The notes: generated by a model from the sequence alone, not told the origin. Positions 51,369-59,673 are shown, counted from the first letter of the stretch. The stretch is 64,000 nt of DNA from RCIO01 sp964629765 (GCA_964629765.1 CAZVTK010000001.1:85761-149760), one strand, 5' to 3'. A program made the numbers and translations.

Positions 51369-52343
51369 ATGAAATTCAGGGCGTTCGTCTATGCGGGACT
51401 GCTTGTTTCAGCGCTCTTCCCAGCGGGGGCGATGGCGCAGCAGGCTTCCTATCCGGCGCAACCGATCAAGGTAGTCGTCCCCTATCCCGCCGGCGGTCCG
51501 TCCGACGTTCTCGCGCGCATCACGGCCGACGAGCTGTCGCGCAAGATCGGCCAGTCGGTTCTGGTCGAAAACGTCGCGGGAGGAAGCGGCGCGGTGGGCG
51601 GCCAGACCGTGGCCCAGGCTGCCGCCGACGGCTACACCCTGCTTTTGTTCGACATCACGCAGGTCCTGCTGCCCAACATGCGCGAGACCATGCCTTACGA
51701 CTGGCAGAAGGCTTTCGAACCGGTGATCGGCGTCCACGAGCTTCCGATGCTCCTGATCGCGTCGACCGCCTCCGGGGCCAAATCCGTCAAGGATCTCGTC
51801 GAGGCGTCCAAGTCGAACACGTTGAGCTACGGCTCGGGCGGAATCGGAACGCTCAGCCACATCCTGACCGCAAGGCTCGCGCAGCTCGCAGGCGTGAGCT
51901 GGACCCATGTTCCCTACAGGGGGCTTGCGCCCGCCGTCGCCGCCGTCCGCGGCGGCAACGAGGTGGCGTTCGCATTCGTCAGCCCGCCCGAGGCGCTGGC
52001 CTTCATCCAGTCGGGCGACATCGTGGCGCTCGCCACGACGGGCGGCGAGCGCTCGCCGCTGCTGCCGAACGTCCCGACCCTGGAGGAAGAGGGGATCGAC
52101 ATCAAGGCGACCCTGTGGACCAACGGCTACGTCGTCCCCGCCGGCACGTCCGGTGAGATCGTCGACAGACTGCGCAGCGCGATCTCGGCGGCGGCGAACG
52201 AGCCGCAGGTCCGGGAGAAGATCGCGGCGCTGGGGATGTCCCACACGGAGATGCAAGGCGAAGCCTTCGAGACGTTCCTCCAGAGCGAGATGAGCGTCTG
52301 GGGGGATGTCGTGAAGAGCAACAACATCAAGCTCGGGGATTAG
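51369..52343 (+). CDS. Bug-family periplasmic solute-binding protein (orphan)
   Basis: 324 residues. Signal peptide MKFRAFVYAGLLVSALFPAG, cut near AMAQ, then YPAQPIKVVVPYPAGGPSD, GQSVLVENVAGGSGAVGGQ, YDWQKAFEPVIG, HVPYRGLAPAVAAVRGG and NGYVVPAGTSGEI. The ATG follows GGAGG by 8 bp; a much longer in-frame ORF begins before the promoter and is not real. Monocistronic, divergent from the complete Bug-tctBA unit, whose permease it may share. Confidence 0.93.
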   Translation: MKFRAFVYAGLLVSALFPAGAMAQQASYPAQPIKVVVPYPAGGPSDVLARITADELSRKIGQSVLVENVAGGSGAVGGQTVAQAAADGYTLLLFDITQVLLPNMRETMPYDWQKAFEPVIGVHELPMLLIASTASGAKSVKDLVEASKSNTLSYGSGGIGTLSHILTARLAQLAGVSWTHVPYRGLAPAVAAVRGGNEVAFAFVSPPEALAFIQSGDIVALATTGGERSPLLPNVPTLEEEGIDIKATLWTNGYVVPAGTSGEIVDRLRSAISAAANEPQVREKIAALGMSHTEMQGEAFETFLQSEMSVWGDVVKSNNIKLGD

Positions 52344-52349
52344 GCCCGG

Positions 52350-52381
52350 CGGGAGCCTTGCGCCGAAACGCACGGCTCCCG
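52350..52381 (+). terminator. Stem-loop after the orphan Bug gene
   Basis: CGGGAGCC and GGCTCCCG form a perfect 8-bp stem with a 16-nt loop just past the stop, followed by a moderately T-rich GTTTCCTT. Plausible terminator in the convergent gap with the GMC gene. Confidence 0.55.
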
Positions 52382-52438
52382 GTTTCCTTCCGCCCGGCCC
52401 GCATCCCGCCCGCATCCGGTTTCCGGCGGACGGGCGAC

Positions 52439-54145
52439 CTATACCGCGCCGGACAGGATGACGTCGGAGATCTTCTCGGCGGCCATCAATGTCGGAAAAT
52501 TCGTGTTGGCGCAGGGAATCACGGGGAATATGGAGGCATCGACGACCCGCAGCCCGTCGATGCCCCTGACGCGGCCCTCGATGTCGACGACCGCCATCGG
52601 ATCGTCGTCGCGCCCCATGCGGCACGAGCACGAGGCATGCCACACGCCGATCGCCTCCTTCTTCACGAAGTCTTCCAGCGCGAGGTCGTCGACCAGCAGC
52701 CGCGCGAAATCGTAGCCCTCCACGACGAAGTTATCGATGAGGTAGCTGCGCAGGATCGACGGCCCGTCCAAGAGCGCCGCGGCGAGCGTCGTGATCATCC
52801 TGTTCTTCAGGTTGATCTGGCTGATGGCGCGCACGCGCTCGGAAAAGGCGCTCGGGAACGGATTGGACGTCACCGCGCTCAGGGCCTTTCCGGCCTGCAA
52901 CGCCGCCATTTTCCTGAAACCGTCCTTGAGCCGGTCCAGGTCGCGCTTGTCGGACAGGAGATTGAAGTCGACCGCGGGCTCGGCGAGCGGATCGGCGCTG
53001 GCGAGCCGCACCTGCCCGCTTTCCGAATAGGTCTTGTTGACGAAGATCAGCAGCGAGGCGATCTGCGCGCCGACCGCATGCCACGCCGACCGGCTGAGGG
53101 CCGCGCTGAACATGTCGCCGGCAGGCGCGCCCGGCAGGCCCGACGAGTAGCGGAGCGACATCTGGAAATGCCGCCGGGTCGCTCCGTCCATCCGGTAGGG
53201 GCGCCGGCAGAACGCCGAGACGCCGATGGACGGATGGTCCATCAGCCCCCTGCCCACGCCTTCGAGCGCCATCGTGACCGGAATGCCGAGGTCGCGAAGC
53301 TGGCCCGCCGGGCCGATGCCGGCCCTCAGCAGAAAGCCGGGCGTATGGATCGCGCCCGCGGAGAGGATGACCTCGCGGCCTCTGATCTCCCGTTCCTCCC
53401 CGTCGATCATCGCCCTGATGCCGACGCAGCGCCGGCCGTCCATCACCAGCGCCGTCACGCGCGTCCGGGTCAGGATGGTCAGGTTGCTCCTGTCGCGGAC
53501 ATCGCGGCCGAGATAGCCCATGGCCGCCGAAACCCGGCGGCCGTTCTCGTTGTTGAAGGTCGTGGGAAAATAGCCGTCCCTGAACTCCCCGTTCTGGTCG
53601 GGGAGGTATCGATATCCCGCATCGGCGCACGCCTGCGCAAAGGCCCGGGTGAAGCCGCTCCAGTGTTCGCGCGGAATGCGCGTCACCGGCATGTTGCCGT
53701 GGCGGCCGTGCAGCGGGCCGTCGAAATCGAGATCCCTCTCGACCTTGATGAAATAGGGAAGCACGTCCTTCCAGCCCCAGCCGTCGGCTCCGCGGGCCTC
53801 CCATTCGTCGTAGTCTGCCGGGGCGCCGCGATTGAAGACCTGGCCGTTGATCGCGGAACCGCCGCCGAGCACGCGCGCCTGCGTGTATTTCTTCAGCGGC
53901 GGAGCGTCGGCGTCGGGAGCGTTGTGGCTGCGAGGCTGCGTCGTGACCTTCAGATCCGGCCAGTCGAAGTCGGGGTTGAAGAACAGCCGTCCGGCATAGA
54001 CGTCGAGCAACTCGGCCGGTTCGCCGCCGGGCGGCGTGTCGATCCCCGCCTCCACCAGCAGGACCTTGTTCGCACCTCTGGCCGAGAGCCGGTTCGCCAG
54101 CACCGAACCGGCAGAGCCGCCGCCAACGATGATGAAGTCTTCCAT
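52439..54145 (-). CDS. GMC-family FAD-dependent oxidoreductase
   Basis: 568 residues. FIIVGGGSAGSVLANRLSARG binds FAD; ARVLGGGSAINGQVFNRG is the GMC signature; AGIGPAGQLRDLGIPV, the C-terminal IGVWHASCSCRMG with the catalytic His and VIPCANTNFPTLMAAEK complete the family pattern. It differs from the first GMC enzyme in this window and probably oxidises another alcohol. It is monocistronic. The ATG at 54145 was chosen because a longer in-frame start lies within the sigma-54 promoter at 54181-54195. Confidence 0.91.
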   Translation of the reverse strand: MEDFIIVGGGSAGSVLANRLSARGANKVLLVEAGIDTPPGGEPAELLDVYAGRLFFNPDFDWPDLKVTTQPRSHNAPDADAPPLKKYTQARVLGGGSAINGQVFNRGAPADYDEWEARGADGWGWKDVLPYFIKVERDLDFDGPLHGRHGNMPVTRIPREHWSGFTRAFAQACADAGYRYLPDQNGEFRDGYFPTTFNNENGRRVSAAMGYLGRDVRDRSNLTILTRTRVTALVMDGRRCVGIRAMIDGEEREIRGREVILSAGAIHTPGFLLRAGIGPAGQLRDLGIPVTMALEGVGRGLMDHPSIGVSAFCRRPYRMDGATRRHFQMSLRYSSGLPGAPAGDMFSAALSRSAWHAVGAQIASLLIFVNKTYSESGQVRLASADPLAEPAVDFNLLSDKRDLDRLKDGFRKMAALQAGKALSAVTSNPFPSAFSERVRAISQINLKNRMITTLAAALLDGPSILRSYLIDNFVVEGYDFARLLVDDLALEDFVKKEAIGVWHASCSCRMGRDDDPMAVVDIEGRVRGIDGLRVVDASIFPVIPCANTNFPTLMAAEKISDVILSGAV

Positions 54146-54180
54146 GCCGCGTCTTTCGCCTCCCGAACGAGACCGGCGCC

Positions 54181-54195
54181 GCAAACCGCGTGCCA
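54181..54195 (-). promoter_or_regulatory. Sigma-54 promoter of the second GMC gene
   Basis: Minus-strand TGGCACGCGGTTTGC, the same 15-mer as at 46677-46691. 35 bp upstream of the start codon. Confidence 0.93.
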
Positions 54196-54272
54196 CCGCC
54201 CCGAGCGGCCGCCCGACCGCGGACCGGCCCCGGGCGGGGAGACCCGAGGCGGGCAGACCCGGTCCGTCGGCC

Positions 54273-54893
54273 CTACGTCAGAGGCTGCATGACGATATTC
54301 CGATATGCAGGGCGCTCCGCGAGCAGGTCGAACCACCGCCGCAGTTGAACGAGCTCGGGCCGCTCGATGGGCAGCGCCATCCAGCGCCAGACCCAGACGC
54401 CGAGCGCGATATCGGCCATGGTGAAGCGATCGCCGGCGACATACCGGCTGGACCCGAGCTGGGCATCGAGGATCTCGAACGCCTTGGACGCCCGAACGCG
54501 CGCGGCCTCGTCGGCCTCCGCATCGCGCCTTTCAGGCGAAGTCCGCAGATGGCTCAGCAAAAGATCGCGCATCGGCAGCCACAGCACGGCGATCTGCCAA
54601 TCCATCCATTGCTCCGCACGGGCAAGACCCCGGCTGTCGGGCGGCAGGAGATTGCCGCCGGGAACCTTCCTGGCCAGATACCGCACGATGGCATTCGACT
54701 CCCAGAGGACGAATCCGTCGTCCTCAATCGTCGGCACTCGCCCGTTCGGGTTGAGCCGGCGGTAGCCGGGCTCGTCGACGATCCCGAACTCTCTGCCCGC
54801 ATCACGCTGAAGGTAAGGAATTCCAAGCTCCTCGCAGCTCCATGCGACCTTCTGCACGTTCATGGAGCTCATGCGCCCCCACACGACCAGCAT
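54273..54893 (-). CDS. Glutathione S-transferase-like protein
   Basis: 206 residues. The N-terminal thioredoxin-like domain reads WGRMSSMNVQKVAWSCEELG, where a serine in RMSSMN is the probable catalytic residue; NPNGRVPTIEDDGFVLWESNAI contacts glutathione. The helical C-terminal domain has DRFTMADIALGVWVWRW. It differs from the beta-class-like enzyme at 4016. It follows the receptor-like gene by 29 bp in the same sigma-54 unit. Confidence 0.88.
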   Translation of the reverse strand: MLVVWGRMSSMNVQKVAWSCEELGIPYLQRDAGREFGIVDEPGYRRLNPNGRVPTIEDDGFVLWESNAIVRYLARKVPGGNLLPPDSRGLARAEQWMDWQIAVLWLPMRDLLLSHLRTSPERRDAEADEAARVRASKAFEILDAQLGSSRYVAGDRFTMADIALGVWVWRWMALPIERPELVQLRRWFDLLAERPAYRNIVMQPLT

Positions 54894-54922
54894 TCGCCCA
54901 CCCTCCGTCCGCCTCGTCCGCG

Positions 54923-55624
54923 CTATTCGTCGACGATGTTTCCCTGATCGAGGCCCGCATCCCGGGCCATCCGGTGCAGCAGTCCCGACGCCCGCGACGC
55001 GGCAATGAAGTCATTCAACCGGCGAAGCAGCGCGACGTTCTCCCTCGCGACCGCCATGGCCAGCCGGTTCCGGCCGAACCCGTCGGCAAGGACGCGTGAG
55101 CCGTCCAGCCTGGCGGCGTATTTGACGAGCCCCGGCCTGATCCCCGCCATTGCGTCGACACGCCCCGTGCGCAGCAGTTCGAACGCGTCATCGGGCGTAT
55201 CCGCGTGGACGTGCACGGCCTGGAGAAGCTTGCCTGCGAGCTCCAGTTCCATCTTGTGGCCGCGCACCACGGCGATGCGCTGCCCGCCCCGGTCGAGGTC
55301 CGGCCACGCAACGACGGTCGATGCCCGCGGAATGAGGAAGGTATAGTCCGCCTGCACGTAGGGAGCGGAGAACGCCACGTCGCCCGTCCGGCTCGGATCG
55401 ATGCCGAGAAACAGAAGCAGATCGCATTCCCGCGCGCGAAGCCCGAGTATCGACGCATGCGGATCCGCGTATTCGTGCAATAGGAGATCGTGCCCCAGGG
55501 CCCGCGCCAGCGCATCGGCCAGAGCAATTCCAAAGCCGCGCAATTCTCCGCTGGACGGGTCGCGGGAGTAGAAAAATGAAGGCGACAATCCCGCCTTGAC
55601 CTGCCCCGGCCTCACCAGATTCAT
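54923..55624 (-). CDS. Amino-acid-type solute-binding protein without a signal peptide
   Basis: 233 residues of the extracellular solute-binding family 3 fold: RPGQVKAGLSPSFFYSRDPS, GELRGFGIALADALARALG, CDLLLFLGIDPSRTGDVAFSAPY and GRVDAMAGIRPGLVKYAARLD match the two-lobed core. No signal peptide precedes the first domain, and the sigma-54 promoter 72 bp upstream leaves no room for one. The protein is therefore probably cytoplasmic, acting as a ligand sensor or degenerate receptor. It shares a unit with the downstream GST. Confidence 0.78.
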   Translation of the reverse strand: MNLVRPGQVKAGLSPSFFYSRDPSSGELRGFGIALADALARALGHDLLLHEYADPHASILGLRARECDLLLFLGIDPSRTGDVAFSAPYVQADYTFLIPRASTVVAWPDLDRGGQRIAVVRGHKMELELAGKLLQAVHVHADTPDDAFELLRTGRVDAMAGIRPGLVKYAARLDGSRVLADGFGRNRLAMAVARENVALLRRLNDFIAASRASGLLHRMARDAGLDQGNIVDE

Positions 55625-55695
55625 CGACGGACCCCGAAAGCGCGGAACACTGGCGGCCCTGCGCCGCGAACCGCCTCATTCCCCGCTTTCGTTAC

Positions 55696-55710
55696 GCAAA
55701 CGACATGCCA
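55696..55710 (-). promoter_or_regulatory. Sigma-54 promoter of receptor-like/GST unit
   Basis: Minus-strand TGGCATGTCGTTTGC with correct spacing. Confidence 0.9.
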
Positions 55711-55790
55711 CCGCTTTTGTCCGGGTCACGGCGGGGCAGAAGTGACAGGAGCCCGTGACGACGGGGGTAGGGCCGGCGGGCCAGCCTGTC

Positions 55791-57455
55791 CTAATTTTCC
55801 TGAAACTCTTCGATTTTCTTGTAGAGGTAGGAGCGCGATATGCCGAGATGCTCCGCCGTCTTCTTCTTGTTGCCCCTGAACCTGACCAGCGTGTCGCTGA
55901 TCAACTGGTTCTCGAGCTTGACGAGCATGTCCTTCAGATTGCCGTCGGCGTCGGGAAGCTCGGCGGCCGGCCGGGCTGCGGCTTTCGCGGCCGGCTGGCG
56001 GGCCGTGCTCTCGCGGCGGAAGTCCGCCACCGTCAGGCGGCTGCCCTCCAGCATGACGAAAGCGGATTCGATCTCGTGGAGAAGCTGCCGGACATTGCCG
56101 GGCCATGGCCGCTCCATGAGGTAGTCGTGGACATCCATGTCGATCTCGGGCACCGCGCGGTTGTACTGCTTCGAAAGCCCGCGCAGGAAATGCGCGACGA
56201 GCAGCGGGATGTCCTCGAGCCTGTCCCTGAGCGCGGGCAGCACGATCGTCACCGGGCTGATGCGATAGAAGAGGTCGAGTCGGAACCGGCCCTGCTCGAT
56301 GAATTCCTTGAGGTCGCGGTTGGTGGCGCTGCACAGCCTGAAGTCCACGCGCTTGGGCTTGTCGCCGCCGAGCCGCTCCACCATCCGGTCCTGCAAGACC
56401 CGCAGGAGCTTGGACTGGGTGTCGAACGGCATGTCGCCGATTTCGTCGAGGAAGATGGTGCCCTTGTCCGCGAGCTCGAACTTGCCCGGGCGGCCCTTGC
56501 GGTCGGCGCCCGTGAAGGAACCGGCCTCGTAGCCGAACAGCTCGCTTTCCACCAGGGAATCGGGCAGCGCGGCGGCGTTGACCGTCACCAGCCTTGCGTC
56601 CTGGCGCGGGCTCAGCATGTGCAGCGCCTGGGCCACCAGCTCCTTGCCGGTGCCGCTTTCGCCCTGGATCAGCACAGGAATGTCGAGCGGCGCGATCTTG
56701 CGGATCTGCTGCCGGACCGACTGTATCACCACGCTCTGTCCGACGATGGCGTCGAGATACTCCTCGCCCCGGACCTGCCCCTGCGTCGCCGCCTTGTAGG
56801 TGGCGATCTCGTGCTCCAGCGCCTTCACGCGCCGGGCCAGCGCTTCCACCTGCTGCGGCCCCTTGAACATGACGCGGCCGATCGCGCCCGCGATCTTGCC
56901 GTGATGGCTGATGGGCTGGCGCGAGACGATGCGGTCGCCGCCCTTCATCCTCTGGATCTGCCCGACCTCGGCGACGCCGGTGCGGACGACATGGTGCAGC
57001 CTGGTGTTCTCGATGACCTCGCGGACGTGCTTTCCGCGACCCTCGCCCGTCTTGAGGCCGAAGAATTTTTCATGGATCGGCGAGACGAACTTCATCCTGG
57101 CGTCCGCGTCGACGATGACCATCGCATCGTAAGGATCGGTCAGCATGTGGTCGATGATGTCGTAGGCGAAATCGACCGTCAGCAGGAAGGAGGTCACGGT
57201 ATCTCCCATGCCGCCGGAAACGATGACCAGATAGGACCCGTCGATCTCCTTGACCAGGATGGCGAGATTAGCGTCCTTCAGTTGCAGCGGCACGAGGCCG
57301 CGCGCCCGGGCATCGCGGAGCCAGTCCGGGTCGGTGATCGCGGTGCGCACCCGCGGGTCGAGGGCCTTTCCGGCCATCGCCATGATGCGGCCGTCAGCGC
57401 CAACGAGCGCGATCGCTCTCACATGGTCGTCCGTCGCCAATACCATCCTCCCCAT
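55791..57455 (-). CDS. Sigma-54-dependent enhancer-binding transcriptional activator
   Basis: 554 residues. Residues 1-110 form an unassigned sensor region; a PAS-like domain follows (DAMVIVDADARMKFVSPIHE, then RQPISHHGKIAGAIGRVMF); a linker helix leads to the AAA+ domain with Walker A GESGTGKE near 265, the sigma-54-contact loop GSFTGA at 312-317 (consensus GAFTGA), Walker B GTIFLDEIGDMP and NVRQLLHEIE; a Fis-type helix-turn-helix ends the protein (KKKTAEHLGISRSYLYKKIEEF). It hydrolyses ATP to open sigma-54 promoters, presumably on sensing a pathway metabolite. The start is uncertain: ATG 57455, ATG 57446, or a TTG 6 nt after GGGGAGG. It is divergent from rpoN and has no sigma-54 promoter. 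Confidence 0.93.
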   Translation of the reverse strand: MGRMVLATDDHVRAIALVGADGRIMAMAGKALDPRVRTAITDPDWLRDARARGLVPLQLKDANLAILVKEIDGSYLVIVSGGMGDTVTSFLLTVDFAYDIIDHMLTDPYDAMVIVDADARMKFVSPIHEKFFGLKTGEGRGKHVREVIENTRLHHVVRTGVAEVGQIQRMKGGDRIVSRQPISHHGKIAGAIGRVMFKGPQQVEALARRVKALEHEIATYKAATQGQVRGEEYLDAIVGQSVVIQSVRQQIRKIAPLDIPVLIQGESGTGKELVAQALHMLSPRQDARLVTVNAAALPDSLVESELFGYEAGSFTGADRKGRPGKFELADKGTIFLDEIGDMPFDTQSKLLRVLQDRMVERLGGDKPKRVDFRLCSATNRDLKEFIEQGRFRLDLFYRISPVTIVLPALRDRLEDIPLLVAHFLRGLSKQYNRAVPEIDMDVHDYLMERPWPGNVRQLLHEIESAFVMLEGSRLTVADFRRESTARQPAAKAAARPAAELPDADGNLKDMLVKLENQLISDTLVRFRGNKKKTAEHLGISRSYLYKKIEEFQEN

Positions 57456-57467
57456 TCCCGCTGAAAG

Positions 57468-57484
57468 TGTTCTCACTGGATACA
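57468..57484. promoter_or_regulatory. Candidate activator-binding dyad between activator gene and rpoN
   Basis: TGTTCTCACTGGATACA fits TGT-N11-ACA, centred 93 bp upstream of the -24 box of the rpoN promoter and just downstream of the activator's predicted start point. It could serve both rpoN activation and autorepression. Confidence 0.4.
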
Positions 57485-57488
57485 GTGA
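57473..57488. promoter_or_regulatory. Perfect 6-bp dyad over the activator transcription start
   Basis: TCACTG-GATA-CAGTGA, an exact inverted repeat that overlaps the preceding site. Its position just past the sigma-70-like promoter suggests an operator for autoregulation. Confidence 0.4.
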
Positions 57489-57496
57489 GGCCGGAC

Positions 57497-57524
57497 ATTG
57501 AACTTTCCAAGGACAATCTGTCAA
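57497..57524 (-). promoter_or_regulatory. Sigma-70-like promoter of the activator gene
   Basis: On the minus strand a perfect -35 TTGACA (57519-57524) is separated by 16 bp from TTCAAT (57497-57502), a fair -10. No sigma-54 site faces this gene, so the activator is probably made by housekeeping polymerase. Confidence 0.5.
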
Positions 57525-57568
57525 TCTGCCCGGCGCCTTCCGTCCCGTCGGGCTCCTTCCCGCGCATC

Positions 57569-57583
57569 TGGCACGCCGCTTGC
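57569..57583 (+). promoter_or_regulatory. Sigma-54 promoter of rpoN
   Basis: TGGCACGCCGCTTGC followed by T, full -24 box and spacing, 116 bp before the rpoN start. It implies that the sigma factor activates its own gene. Confidence 0.92.
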
Positions 57584-57698
57584 TTCGCCAGCGTATCGCC
57601 GGGCGATCGAGGACACCTGCCGGGGAGCGGCGATGCGGCACGGGCCGCGATCACAGCAAGGGGTCGCGAGCGGCCCGAACCGAAGTCCGGGGGGAGCC

Positions 57699-59165
57699 AT
57701 GGAACTCAGTCGGAGGCCGTATCATCAACTGGCGCAGTCGGTTTCGATCAACGCGCAGGTGATCCAGTCGATCAAGCTGCTTCAGTTCAACCAGGAGGAG
57801 CTGAGCGCCTTCATCGCCGAACATTGCGAACGCAACCCGCTCATCGACATGCCGGGCGCGGGCGTCGCGGCAGGCGCGGCGCCCGGCGAGGACTCCCGGA
57901 CCGCCATCGAGGTTCCGCCGGCACGGAACGCGCCAGCCCCCGGCGCCCGCACGACCAGGCCGGAGCGGGCTTCGACGCCAGGATCGACCGGAGACTATCG
58001 CGAAATACAGGACTGGGTCGCCGCCAGGGTTTCGCTGCGCGATCATCTGCGCGGCCAGATGGGCGCCTCCTTCGCCGATGCCGTCGATGCGGCGACAGCC
58101 GTCGAGATCATCGAGTCGCTGGACGACGACGGCTACCTGCGGCGCCCCCTGCACATGATCGCCGATGCCCTCGGCATCGCCGAAGCACGCGTGGAGAAAG
58201 TCCTTCTGCACGTGCAGCGCATGGATCCGGCCGGCGTCGGTGCCCGCAGCCTTGCCGAATGCCTGACGCTACAGCTTCGCGAAGCCGATGCGCTCACGCC
58301 GCCGATGGAGCAACTGCTCGCCAACCTGCATCTGCTCGGCAGCCACGACTATCGCCGGCTCGCGGTGCTGTGCCGGGTGAGCGTGGACGAGATCGTCTCC
58401 ATGACCGCCCGCATCAGACAGCTCGACCCGCGCCCCGGCCTGCGGTTCGACGGCGACCCGGTCGTGCCCGCGCAGGCCGATGTCGCCGTCGAGATCAGGG
58501 AGGACGGATCCCTGGTGACCGAGCTCACCGCGCGCGCGCTGCCTCGCGTGCTGGTGAACCGCCAGTACTATTCCGAGGTCAGATCGAAATGCCGCGACAC
58601 CACCGAGACAAGATATGTCGCGGACTGCATGAAGGACGCCAACTGGCTCGTCCGCAATCTCGAACAACGGGCCCAGACCATCCTCAAGGTGGCGACCGAG
58701 ATCATGAAGCGCCAGCATGATTTCCTCCTGCACGGCGTCGAGCATCTCAAGCCGCTCAACCTGAAGGACATCGCCGACGCCGTCGGCATCCATCAGTCCA
58801 CCGTGTGCCGGGCGATCTCCAACAAATACGCAATGACGCCGCGCGGCCTGCGCGAGCTGAAGTTCTTCTTCGCCAATTCGATCGCGGCTGTAGACGGGGG
58901 AGCGAGCGTCTCCTCGGATACCGTGCGTCACCAGATAAGGCAGATGATCGACGGCGAGAGCGCCGATTCCATCCTGTCGGACGACGCCATCGTCAGGGAG
59001 CTGCGCGCTGCCGGCGTCGAGATTGCGCGGCGCACGGTCGCCAAGTATCGCGAAGCCATGAACATCGCGTCCTCCCTTCAACGCCGCCGCCAGAAGCAGG
59101 CGAAACATTTTGGCGCGCGCACGGCCGCTTCGCTTGCCTCCGAACCGTTCCGTGCGGTCGCATGA
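57699..59165 (+). CDS. rpoN: RNA polymerase sigma-54 factor
   Basis: 488 residues, complete. The N-terminal activator-responsive region reads NAQVIQSIKLLQFNQEELSAF, region II is short, the core-binding region follows, and the DNA-binding end has the helix-turn-helix KDIADAVGIHQSTVCRAISNKY (HQSTVCR instead of the usual HESTVSR) and a perfect RpoN box ARRTVAKYRE at 443-452. It recognises -24/-12 promoters such as the 25 in this window. The usual rpoN neighbours (lptB, hpf, ptsN) are absent, so this is probably a second, island-specific copy. ATG behind GGGGGAG; a longer in-frame start overlaps no ribosome site and precedes the promoter. Confidence 0.95.
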   Translation: MELSRRPYHQLAQSVSINAQVIQSIKLLQFNQEELSAFIAEHCERNPLIDMPGAGVAAGAAPGEDSRTAIEVPPARNAPAPGARTTRPERASTPGSTGDYREIQDWVAARVSLRDHLRGQMGASFADAVDAATAVEIIESLDDDGYLRRPLHMIADALGIAEARVEKVLLHVQRMDPAGVGARSLAECLTLQLREADALTPPMEQLLANLHLLGSHDYRRLAVLCRVSVDEIVSMTARIRQLDPRPGLRFDGDPVVPAQADVAVEIREDGSLVTELTARALPRVLVNRQYYSEVRSKCRDTTETRYVADCMKDANWLVRNLEQRAQTILKVATEIMKRQHDFLLHGVEHLKPLNLKDIADAVGIHQSTVCRAISNKYAMTPRGLRELKFFFANSIAAVDGGASVSSDTVRHQIRQMIDGESADSILSDDAIVRELRAAGVEIARRTVAKYREAMNIASSLQRRRQKQAKHFGARTAASLASEPFRAVA

Positions 59166-59238
59166 CAATCGCAACCGGAACGCGCCGCACCCCGCCCGGC
59201 CATCCATGAACGCCGCCGCCAGCCAGGAGAAATCGGCC

Positions 59239-59646
59239 ATGACGAGTGAATCGCGCTTCGCGAACGGCGATTCCCGAGAATACTGGGCGGGGGCAAAGCG
59301 GGGCAAGCTGGTCCTTCAAAGATGCCGGGCGTGCCGGGCGTGGCAGTTTCCGCCTCGCCACCATTGCGCGGTCTGCTGGGAGGGCGAACCCGAATGGGCC
59401 GAAAGTTCCGGCACCGGAAGCATCGAATCCTTCACCGTCGTGCGGCGCGCGCCCCTGCCCGACTTCCGCGACAAGGTTCCCTATGTCGTCGCGGCGGTGC
59501 TGCTGGACGAAGGTCCGCGCATGATCACCAACCTGATCGGCGACGACGCGCTGGACGCACGGATCGGCGACCGCGTCCGCGTCGAGTTCCAGGACGACGG
59601 CCGCGGCGAGACCCTGCCGCAGTTTCGGCGCTTCGCGCAGGATTGA
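59239..59646 (+). CDS. DUF35 OB-fold/zinc-ribbon protein
   Basis: 135 residues. An N-terminal rubredoxin-like zinc ribbon with two CxxC pairs (QRCRACRAW and HHCAVCWEG) precedes an OB-fold domain (SFTVVRRAPLPDF ... YVVAAVLLDEGPRMITNLIG). Such proteins pair with thiolase-like partners (as ChsH2 does with Ltp2) to form acyl-CoA binding or aldolase complexes. The thiolase and MaoC genes on the facing strand are the natural partners. It lies 73 bp after rpoN with no promoter of its own and may be read through from it. ATG behind AGGAG. Confidence 0.87.
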   Translation: MTSESRFANGDSREYWAGAKRGKLVLQRCRACRAWQFPPRHHCAVCWEGEPEWAESSGTGSIESFTVVRRAPLPDFRDKVPYVVAAVLLDEGPRMITNLIGDDALDARIGDRVRVEFQDDGRGETLPQFRRFAQD

Positions 59647-59673
59647 AGGCTCGGGAACGCGCCGGCGGACGGC

